In this document: positions 1 to 12,100 of the stretch, piece by piece
Layout of the letters: the number at the start of each line of letters is the position of its first letter
Numbering within the stretch: position 1 is the first letter of the stretch
Source of the DNA: Branchiostoma floridae
Taxonomy: Eukaryota > Chordata > Leptocardii > Amphioxiformes > Branchiostomatidae
NCBI RefSeq assembly: GCF_000003815.2
Contig: NC_049993.1
Span: forward strand, 7,689,762-7,749,761
Direction: 5' to 3'
Length of the DNA stretch: 60,000 nt
Notes under the pieces: model-generated
Told to the model about the DNA's origin: nothing
The model's database searches: none
Seen by the model: the letters and a program-made list of their open reading frames with translations, nothing else
Program-made: the position numbers and the translations under genes

Positions 1-181
1 ACAGACTAGCTATTACCTTGGTGATGAATACTTTGTACTTCAAGGGAAAATTAACTATTTGACTATCATATGATGACATGTACTTTGTATTACTCATAGT
101 AGTAGTACTCATATTACTCATAGCTTGTCTCTAATTGGAATGTTTTGAACTTGTCAGTTTCAGCCCCTCCACCCCCTGCAG

Positions 182-3100
182 ACATCACAGACCTCCTCCC
201 CATCTTCCTGGCCTCCAAGTCTCAGGAGCTGTTTGACTGCCGTGCAGACGAGGATGTGTCCTCGGACATGCCTTACAAACTCCTCAAGAAGGAGGACATC
301 ATTCAGGACATGAAAACCAGGGCTGCTGTTTCTGACTTCAGCCCAGCTAAACAACTTGTTATGGTATGATTTGATAGAATGAAACATTATGTGAAGTCAG
401 TCTTTCGTAAAATACTCTTTTACAACTCTCGCAATAATATTTTACAAGAGAATTACAACTCTTTCATAAAGGTCTTACTTTCTCATGTTAGATGGTGATC
501 TAAAAAGTATTAGGGAAACACTAACTTGCACTATAAAGTCGGAGGAAGATTTTATTAGCAGAAAATATTACTTAGCACTAAAAGCAGAATAAGTATGCCC
601 TATTAAATGTATGATTATTGTAGTGTCCATTGTCCTATTCTGGGTGATGTAATGCTATCACAGATATATTCTGCTTTCTACTTGTACATGTACAAATGTA
701 TTGTTATGAGCTTCAATGCCAACCTGAAAAGCTGTATAATATGTTATAATGTTGGTACATCATCAACCAGCTTGTGTCTTCCTGCTAACACCTTCCAATG
801 ATGATGTTTCAGGACTATCCAGGAGAGGAACTGCTATTGATCTACGACTATGACTTCAAGTACGGCCAGAACTTCTACCTGATCACTACAGAGGAGACCA
901 AGGACAGGATCTTAAATGTGAGAAAACCTTGTATGAGTGTAAGAAATATCCCTAGACAACTGACAAGAACCCTGTGCATTTCTGTAAGAACTTGTAGTGG
1001 CTTATCAGAGTCTCCAAACTGTCTGTTTCCTGTTTGATGGTACCAGATGTAGAAACAACAATGTTTCCTTTAGAAGTTTCTAGCTGCCAGTTGTTGAATC
1101 AAATAGCATCTCCCTTTGGAGGTGACACTGATATTGCACATGTGTTAGTGTACTGTTGTTAATCCCTTCCAGCCTCCCAAGGCAGCAGGTGAGGGTGGGG
1201 AGGGAGAGGAGGGGGAGGAGGATCAGGTGGTGGAGTACACACCACCTGTGCCGAAGGACTGGATCTCATACGGCAGTGAGAAGGAAATTGCAGAGGAGGC
1301 TTTTGGAGAGACTCGTCCCAAGGTCTGACGCTATTCATTGTATCTCTGTTCATGGATGTTTATCTATTGCTTGTGTCAAATAATCAGCATTACTGTGTGT
1401 CTAGATTATTTCTTTGACACTTTTTATGTAAAAAAGTTGAGAAGAGGTGGTTGGAAAATTTTTCATTAATTCCTCTGGCTATCTTTTTACAACCTTTAAG
1501 TGGCTGCTATACATTGACCTTTGAAAAATTGGTGAGACATTTAAAGGATTAAAACCCATGACATTCCCTGCTCTATTCTGATATGTTGCAATGATTACTA
1601 TGAGGATAATATAACCCACAGATATTTCTTGCAAATAACATAGACATGTAATCATATTCTTTTCCTGACACTCGTTTTCCATCAGAAAGTGTTCAAGATT
1701 GCCAGGCCGCGTCGTGAGTTCGGTGCTCCGGTCAACTTCACGGACCGGGATGTGAAGGACGTGAAAGACGGCTACGTGGAGTGTACGCCGTACGACGACA
1801 AGAACTTCTCGCTCCACCTGATGGAACTGGACAAGGCCACCCAAGCCATCGCTACCTGGACAGACTGCTCCAGTCAGACAGACTGGTACGGCACTCGTAT
1901 CATTTTTAAGGGGATTAGCCAGGGCTGTCTTCAGCTTAAATTTTTTTTCTAACTCATTGTTTGGGAGCCCTTGTTGTTGATTTTCCTGGCTAAATAATAC
2001 ATTTTAAGCTTATGAAACTACATTTTCAACAGTTTTTTACATTTTTGGGATGGATGGGGTAAAATCATTTTTCGTCCCAACAAGCCCTAGGATCAGCACA
2101 ATTTGGCCCTTTATAAACTTGGCTCAGTCAACTCAGTTTAGGGACCGTACGGCATTTAGCGAGGGGGGAGGGCCGGTCGCCAGGGGGGGGAGGGCCAAGC
2201 AAAAAAATATTTTGCCAGGGGGAGGGCCTAGCAAAAAAATTTTGACTTGGGGGGAGGGCCAAGCAAAAAAAAAATAGCTTAGTCTGCCAGCAAAATTTGT
2301 CCCTTAAAATCCAAGAAACGGCGTTTCAGAGGCTCAAGATTTCAAAATTTTTCTGGACCTCTGCAAGGGATCGCCCAAGGTCGGCGCTCGGGACACAGTG
2401 AAAATGCGAAAGGGAGGGGGCGGGGCTTATGCATGACGCCATCTAAAACCTTTTTCACTTACAGTTATTAAACTCTAGATTAGTCTGCCAGCAAAATTTA
2501 CCCCTGTGTTATTACCATCAAAATGTAAGAAATGGCGTTTCAGAGCTCGTGGGTAAATATTTGCAAATTCCCTGGATCCCTTTTGACGTGACCGGACTCG
2601 CGCCTTTGATGACCGACATCGTGATAATGTGTTTGGAGGGGGATTCAATTTTGTATTTCTAAATTGAAATGCCATTAAAGTTTGCTTTGTTTGTCAGCAA
2701 AATATTTCCCTCATACTGAAGGAAATAGCTTTTAAGAGGGTCAAGATTTCAAAATTTCCCCGGACCTACCTTGCGATTCTTTGTGCCTTTGCCGTGCCAG
2801 ACATGGTGTTCGGAACATCGTTCTCAAAAACTTGAAACCGTCGTATTTTTTTCATAGAAATGTCATTTGACCAGCAAATTTTCCCATAAAAAAGCAATGC
2901 AGGAAATCGTGGCAAAAAAGCGTGGCATTTCTAAAAGATCTCCTGCAAGTCTGCGTTCTCACACCCGCCGGCGGCTAGAGAGAGGCGACCGATCTACCCC
3001 GCCGTGGGAAAATCAGCGTCGGCGCCCCCCTCCCCACTACAGTTTTGGTTAGTCAAATCGTGCTGTCGTCTTGGTTTTCATTTTTTCCTCGATTTACCGT

Positions 3101-6100
3101 AAGTTATTACCACCACAGAACCAAGGAAAAGTCCAAAATATATGTAAATTGAAAATAGTTTCCGTCAAGCCGCTCAGGCCCGCGAGCTTGCAATACGTAA
3201 ATTTAGGGTGCGGGGCGCGCGCCGCTTCGTGGCGCAAATCTGCTAGAAATCCAGATATAAATGCTTTTTAGGTGTTGTTTTAATATCAAAACAATGAAAT
3301 AGCTTCTGTAAAGCAAATATTTATGCCTCTATGAAGCAGATATTTATCCCTCTAATAAGCAGATATTTTGAGCCATTCTGTTTTCCTTTTTTTTACTAGG
3401 GGTGAGAGATCTCATGAAAATCATGAAAAAGTATGACGCAAAGCACATTTCCAAATGGGAGCGCGGTGTTTCATTGGCGTCTTGAATTTTTTTTTCAAAG
3501 TTGATAGGAGGGGGGAGGGCCAAGCAAAAATATTTTGACTTGGGGGGAGGGCCTAGCAAAAAAATTTTTACCTGGGGGGAGGGCCTACCAAAAAATTTTT
3601 GACCCGACCCTCTGGCGACCGGCCCTCCCCCCTCACTAAACGCCGTACGGTCCCTTAGTACCCTGGTCAGCTTGGCCATGTGTGTAATAGGCATAGGGTT
3701 TGGTTGTTAGGCCTTGTTGACCAGAGTGCTGGATTGACATGGTGATACTACACCATGGGCCCAGTTGGTAAAGGACAGAAGCATCTGATATCCTTTTGGA
3801 AGCAGTCTGGTATCCTTACACCTGCCATATCTTCTTCTTTCTCTTGCTCCCTTTCTCCCTGTATTTTTGGTGGATACTTGATGAGGCTAAAGGTACGGGA
3901 TAGGGTAACGACAGAGAATGATATCTACTGGGCTCAAAGCTAATAAGTTTACAACTGTACAAGTGTACAACTGTCCCAAACTTTATGAGAGACTTATTAC
4001 TACTAGTATCTGTTGTGTTTTGAAATCCTAGTCTAGGGATCTGATGAAACTTTGTGCTGATTAGCCTCAGTGCATGATCTAAATATAGTTCCAATTTGTA
4101 TGAGGTAATCAATCCTTGCACCTCGGGGAGGAAGTAGGGCAAAGGTTATCCCAGTTACCAGGGCAACAACCACTGCTGCACTTCCTGCTGGTGTCAAGGT
4201 TTATCTCAACTTCCTCAAACTCCCTTTTATAAGATAATACTGTGTCTGTCCTGTTCAGTTGTAACATGTACTCATGAAATAGTATACCACCAGTACCCTC
4301 CCACACAGGGTGGGCTATGGCGGCAATGCCTTATGATATAGTAAGGTGTGGGAGGGTGACCACCAGAGACATGGACAACACTATCTTGTTGAATCTGTAT
4401 GTCACTGATTATCAGGTTGAAAAGTGTTTGATTAAGATATGTGACACTGTATATTCAAAGATCACAGAAAGACACCAAATGTTTCGACCTTATCACCTTT
4501 TCAAGAAAAGATCCAATGAATATGATTGATGTATGTGTGAACCCACAGGAAGTACCCACGCAATGCTGTAACCCAGTACCAGCCGAGGGAGTTCACAGAG
4601 CAAGAGAAGGAAAAACTCTCCAACTCTAATGAAGTCAAGGTCTTCATTGAAGGATCAATTCCAAGGTAAAGACATTTAGTAAATAAAGACAGTAGATAAG
4701 GACAGAATATGACATGATGTTAAGTTGTCCAGTCAACATGACTTACCTGTAATACCATAGTAAAATGTTTTGTTCCTCACTTATAGTGCTACTGAGACTT
4801 CCCTTTTCTACAAACAAAGATGAAGCCCCCTCACAGTTTTCTAGAAATTGCATGTCTAATGTACAGTTAGAAACCTGTTTCTATGTACATGAAGTCTACT
4901 AGATCATAGATGTCATGACATGTCATGTCAAAAAGTCATACCACTAGTAATGCATGTAGATTTCCTCTAACACAGTCTTGTGGATTGCACTTAAGAAATG
5001 TTTGAAAAGTTAAACCCCTCTGTCATTGAATGTCAACACCATATTGCTAACACTTAATGCTTACCTTTCCAACCAGATTTGAGCTGGCCTTGCAGCAGAA
5101 CGAGATAGTAGATGTGTTCTTTGATGACTGGTTAGCCCTGGCCAGCGATGACGCCACGTTCGGTAGCAAGTCGGACGGCCATCTTAAGGAGTACCAGTCC
5201 TTTACTGACCTGCAGTTCAGCAAGGATAAAACCATCACATGTATGGACTGGCACCCAAATCTGAAAGGTGCGTTTTCTTCCAATCACTAGTCTACTATTA
5301 ATCATTACATGATCTTAAAAGTATGTTTTTTCCAGTCTCATATCCAATCGTACATCATCAGCTGAAATGAATGATAATGTTATAATTAAAAATGAATGTG
5401 GTTACCAGTATGGATAAAGAGCATGTTTTATGCCCTACCTGTGAATTGATATGTACAGGAGGTAAAGGAAAATTTTAGATAGTCCAATGGGAAACAAGGA
5501 AGACAAAGTCAATATAAGGTTGATGCAAATCAATAAGCACCTGTTGTTTGAGTTCAGGAGTCTCACAGGGGCACCAGGTCCCTAGTGCCTGAAAGTTAGA
5601 TACGAAGGCCTCCTTACTTGTTAATGGTGAGATTTTACATTCTCTCATATACTGGCTCTCTAATTGATGGAATGATTGTTTGACCTTTATAGGTGTGATA
5701 GCAGTGGCCTGTTCAGAGAGGCTGACGTTTGACCAGAGGGTTGACAACGCTTCCAAGACGCTGATGACTCCATCTCTGATTCTCATCTGGAGCTTCACTG
5801 ACCCCATCCATCCGCAGGTAGGGCAGGAAGGAGGGAAGGAATGATAGGACAAAGAAAGAAAATATATATGATACTCTCATATGCAGAGGATTAAATGATA
5901 AGTCAGCAGATCAAATGGACAAAATAAGCCAAGTGTGTCTACNNNNNNNNNNNNNNNNNNNNNNNNNNNNNNNNNNNNNNNNNNNNNNNNNNNNNNNNNN
6001 NNNNNNNNNNNNNNNNNNNNNNNNNNNNNNNNNNNNNNNNNNAAATGGTCTCTACATAGAGCTATTCTCCCACTTATTCTAGGTAGCATGCACATCAGGT

Positions 6101-9100
6101 GAGCAACAACAGCCAGGATTCAAACTCCCTACCTTTTGGTCTAGAGGCAGGGTCAATGACCACTGGACTATACACACTATATGATTATATGATTATATAG
6201 CCTGGGTACCATCCGGATAGTAGTTTGCTCCTACGTTCGCTTCTGCTATCCATCTGGAGATGTGCGTATTCAAACCGTTTGGCGGTAACGTCAGTTAATG
6301 AGCGAATCTAGGAATAGGTTCTAGAGCGCTTGTTCGATGATAACAGGCCTCCCACGAGCGGGCGGAGGGCTTGTCCGGTGTTGGAACGTCTGTTCGAACG
6401 AGCACTTGAATCCATTCCATATTTCGCTCATGTGTAGGGACCAATCAGCGCCTGCTTCCAAAATTTGGACGATTCCAGACGTTAAGATGGTCCGCGTTCC
6501 CAGACGGAAACACAGAGAAGCGACTGTATATAGTATATAATGAACACCGGAGCAAACTCCTTTCCAGATTATACCCAGGCTAAATTATACAGTGATGTCT
6601 CATAAATTTCACGTATAGCCAACAGAAGAAATTTACTAATTTTGTTCCCTCTTACTTTCACTCCAGCTGTTGTTGGAGGCACCAGACGACATCTTCTCCT
6701 TCCAGTTCAACCCTTCTGATCCCAACATCATCGCCGGCGGCTGTATCAACGGTCAGGTGGTTCTGTGGGACATCTCTCAGTACTTTGACAGGCTGAAGAA
6801 CCCACGGTCAGGTGGCAAACTCAAGCAGAACTCCATGAATGCTTTGGTAAGAATGGAAGGCCTGGCGGATGCCAATTTCTTTTGTCTTCAATACTTATTG
6901 TTTTTCAATGTGTTTGAATAAAAATGTAGGCATTACCAAAGCTCACAATTGGGAAGGGCACATTGTCTTAAATGTCAACAATCAGTATCTTCATTTTTTT
7001 CTTCCAAAAGTTTGAAGATGATGAGGATAAAGCGAGTGATGCAGTCATAATCTGCTGATGCTTCAGTTATACGTTGTTATTCTCATTTTCCTTTGTACAC
7101 CTTCTAGCAATTCACAGGAATAATGCACAAGCCACTCCTTCATAAACAATGTCTCAATGTCTCATGAGGTACAATTATGATCATTGCATTTTAGATTGTG
7201 GGTACATCTTTAGCATAACCTCCCATTTTTGTTTCATCCAGCCTGGCTTTGAAGATGAGAATGCCCTGGCCATCCCAATTATCCGCTACTGTGCCGTGTC
7301 GTCTATAGAGAACAGTCATCACCTGTCCATCACAGACATACAGTGGATCCCCGATCATTTTGAGGTAAACTCCTGCTCTTACCATCGCCCCCTGGCAGAA
7401 TTGCATGGTATTGCACCAATGGATGGAACCTAGCCAGTATTATTAGCTTGCCTTTCCCTTCCTAACAGAAGATTAGATAAACTGCGAAGTAACAATTCTC
7501 AATGAGGAACTTGGCCAACTCCTACCATCTGTCAGATGACCTACATGTAGGTTATTGTGATTTAAATTTTAAAGCAGTAGAACAGTTATCTATGTTGATT
7601 GTGTTGGAACAAAGTCTTAACCAACATAATAATACTTTGCAAATGAAATAATTGACATTATGTACTGGATATGGGATTCTTTTTTACTTTTGTTCTTTGT
7701 CTCATAACTGAATCTGTCTAGTGCAGTTTTTCTCATTTTCCTTCCAACACAATTTCTCATCCATTTCACCCCTCCCCCCATCTCCAGATCAACAGATATG
7801 GCCTCCCAGTGTACAACAAGCACGGCGACTGCAGCCAGATCCTGACGTGTGCAGGGGACAGCTGTGTCATGGTGTGGGACACCCGGGCTCCTAAAGTCAC
7901 CCTCAATCCCCTGGAGGCAAAGAAACAGGAAGCTGCCCACCCCCTGGGCACCCCTGCGACTTTCAAACACCTGGATCTGTCCTGGAAACCGGTTCTCAAG
8001 GTACAGTGTACCTCTCTCTACTTTTAGTCTGTGGTTATGAATGAGAATGAAAAAAAAACAATTTAAGAAAAAAAAAAGACAACAATTGTGCTACCAGCCT
8101 GACAGTATGACCCCATATGCATGATTGTACATACAAAGGTAATGCAATAGATTATTTGCATTGATTGCATTGTATCTAACAGGTTGCTGTTGTTGTTGTT
8201 GTTGTTGTCTCCCAGGTGTCCCTGCCAAAACCTGACACCAACGGGGAGTTTGCCCCCCTCAAAGTCAGCATCAAGGAGAGACAAGGTGACAAGGCACATG
8301 GTAGGACGTCTCAGTCTCTTACTGTTCACACACAGGGCACATTGTAAGACTTCTTACTGTTCGCACACAGGGAACATGGTAAGACTCCTTACTGTTAGCA
8401 CACAGGGCACACGGTAAGACTTCTTACTGTTAGCACACAGGGCACACGGTAAGACATCTCAGTCTCTTACAGTTCGCACAGTCATTTCTAATGTGACAAG
8501 GCACATTGTGAGACTTCTTACAGTTCATACACAAGGCACATGGTAAGAATTCGCAGTCTCTTATTATACACACAAAGACATCCCCAGTTATTGTTCAACA
8601 TGTGTATAGATACCCAGTGAGCTGTAGGTTGTTAGATAACCGTTTCAGCACCAAGGAAAGACCCCGTTGACATTTCCCATCATCACAAATCTACAGCAAA
8701 AGCCCATGTTACCCGAGTGTTCGAACAGGACTATGCTAAGTATATGTTCAGATGAAAATGTAGCCTCTTTGTTAACCATTTCAGCACCAAGGAAAGACCC
8801 CGACGACAATTCCAATCACAAAACAATTACTGTAAATGCATTTAAGTTCGCGGAGATTTAATTTCGCGGGAGCGGGAGAATGGACTTTTCCCGGTGGTTT
8901 TAATTTCGCGGTAGCACCATGCACTGTAGTCTCTTGCTGTTCGCGGTGGTTTTCAATTCGCGGTGAAGCAGCCGCCGCGAAAACCGCGAACATTAATCCA
9001 CCGCAAAAGTTTCTGCATTTACAGTATTGCAAAGGATATGATCAATATCTTTACAGTATTTGCTCATTAGCGTGACCTTCATACAGTACAACTGACAACC

Positions 9101-12100
9101 CCACAGATATCCAACAGGTTGATCTAACTGCCGTTGACTTGTGTTCTCCAGTTCAGAAGCAGATTGAGCAGATGGAGAGGGAGGCGATGGGAGGAGGGAT
9201 GAGGAGAGAGAGCACCATGGGAGGGTTTGGGCGGTCTCGCTCAGCTAAGGACCAGAAACCTCTGGAAGGGGTCACCACCAAGTTTTATGTCTCAACTGAG
9301 GTACATGTTTTTATTTGTTTATTTATAGTAAATATATAAGAATATCAGAATATGATTTAAATCAATGCCTGAGTATCCCTCCCCCACTTCTGGGACCGCA
9401 TTATTAAGAAGTTGCTCTGGCTGTTAACGTTTATTTATTTAACAACTACTGCATATGTATATATTGCTCCTTTACATTTAAGACCGCATTGAAAATTTGG
9501 AAAACTATCACTGTATATATATATATATATATATATGTAAATATTTGGCGTTTGTTATCGCATTTGTAAGCAGCGATACATATTGCTGTTACATAATGTG
9601 AACCGCCAAATCACCGAAACTTCGGTGGATATAAAGCTGTAGTTGTGTAAAAAGAGTATCTTTACTCAATATCATTGCACAAGTTTGTTAATGATATGTA
9701 TTTGAATTGATAGTTGGTAGAGTGATATCTGCAAGGATTGAGTGCTACAAGAAATTAAATTCTCACTTCTTCCACATCCTTGTGTTTGTGCAGGACGGAG
9801 AGGTGGCGTATGCAGACATGAAGATCGAGAAGGATCAAGACTCTGGGAAACTCACAAGTACGTTGAGGAGTTAATGATGGGACATCATTTTTTACAAATC
9901 AAAGACTAATAAAGAAATAAGTAGTGCTAGTTCACCTTTGTAAAAACAGGGATATCAAGTCTATGCTCAGTGGTTTCATATTTCAATATTCATAAAATGT
10001 GTTTGAGAACCACTGTCTGTTGTCTTGATATCCCTAAGTACCCTGTTTCGAAAAACAGTGGATTTAGGTTACCCTGCAGATAAAGGTTAACAGCAGTTAG
10101 TATTACTTCTTTGATCCTTTTCACACAGATCCCAAGCCTTCCTGGTTAAAGGTAAGATACAGACTGGCATGGTACATGCACGGACTTAACGCGTCCCAAC
10201 CCTCCCCCAGAGTCGACAAATTATGATGATTCTTGAAATAGTTGAACTGTAATTTCCAGTACCAAAATTGGACTCACCCAAATTTTCGACTGCACAGCAT
10301 CAGTCTTTGTCAAGGAATGAACAATCCACTGCTGTCATGACGTCACGTTATGCAGATAGAACACGTGACTCAGTAAGCAGTGGATTATAGGTTGCAGGGA
10401 GTCTATGGCCCAATTTTGGTGTTGGAAATTACAGTTCAACTATTTCAAGAATGACTTGTACCAACACAGATGAACTTTCAAGTTAAACTGATGATGATGA
10501 TTATGAAAGTTAGACTTGTGTTACATCTTTCCCCCCAGATCCCAAGCCTTCCTGGTACAGCGCCCTTCATGGCGGCCCTGTTCACACCCTGCAGAGGTCC
10601 TTCTTCTTCAGGAACATCATCCTCTGTGTCGGGGGCTGGACTTTCTCCATCTTAAAGGAGGAGAATCAAGTATGGAATTTCTATTCCTTCATAAACATCA
10701 CTTTCATAATTCTATCACATGAGGGAACATGGCGAACTTCCATTTGGTATCAGCCAAAAACAGGCTGCAGAATCCTCAATATGATGAGGGGGCAGCCTCA
10801 AACAAAAGAAGAAGAAGAACATTCATGACTTGTCGTGATTCAAATCCCAAAATCAACCTAGACATTCATCTTCCCAGCCCCAATTCACATACTACATATC
10901 AGTACAATCCATCCAGAGGCTCTAAAGTTATGCAGACCACAAATCTCAGAAACATAAACATACAGACACATAGACACACCAGAAACAATACACAATTTTT
11001 TATGGAAATAACTTAAAGTACTGTAAGCTGAGTGTTGTACATTTCACAAAATTGACAATGTCCATCAGCTGTCACGTAACAAGTAAACTCTAAGATGAAA
11101 TCTACCGGGTTGATAAAGGGACAGAGTGCACCTCGAAAGCTTCCCAAGCTATATTCTTTAGTTATGTGTATATTTTGTGTAAATTTCTGTCAAAAATTGA
11201 CCCCACCCTTTCCATCCCCCCCAGTTGGGCCCCCTCCTGTCCTCCTGCTGTTCCCAGAAGAAGTACACGGCGGCCCACTGGTCCCCCACCCGGCCGGGCG
11301 TGTTCTTCATCGCCACGGAGGAGGGGAACGTGGAGGTGTGGGACCTCCTGGACAAGACCCACGAACCCACGCTGACACAGAACATCACAGCCTGCAGCAT
11401 CACGCGCATCTTCCCCTGGCAGATCTCAAGTGAGTTGCAGGCCCACTGGTTTATCGGCTCCTGAGCATTCATCTTTTGATTCAATATTGTTGCTTATGGG
11501 TGTATCTTGCAGTACGTTGGTGTTCAATTCAATTTGTGTTAACCTTGAGTATCATACAAAACGTACAATGCATTGTGACTAGAAAGACAAGAAAACAAAC
11601 AAGGCTTAAAAAGATTTTTCTCTGTCAAATTGCTTGGCTGCAGAAACTCAGCTATCGCACTGCAACTTCAGTGAAATACCTTTCCGAGATAAGGGACCAA
11701 AATCTAGAGACTGCTCAGCACCATGGCCTTCCAACTGTTGTGTAGACACAAGCTCTTAAAACAGCTTTTCAATGAACTTGATTAAGAAAGATGTTGCACA
11801 GGTTGAACTGTTATCACTTTTTCTTGTGCCCAAGAATACCAGCTGAGGCTATTTTTCAGAAATATCCCAACCTTTAAATGTTTGCTGCCCTGTGTAGGTA
11901 AGCAGCAGCTGCTGGCCGTATCTGATGACATGGGTACATTACACATCCTGGAGGTGCCGTGGAACCTGCGACATCCATCCTCCAATGAGGTGAGCAGAAA
12001 CAGTCATTTTGGACAAGAAACTTAAAGGTGGTCTAAGAAAAGCTTGGGGTTGCCTGGGTGCCATCCGATTACTACCTGGCACTCAGGCAATGCTTGAGGT

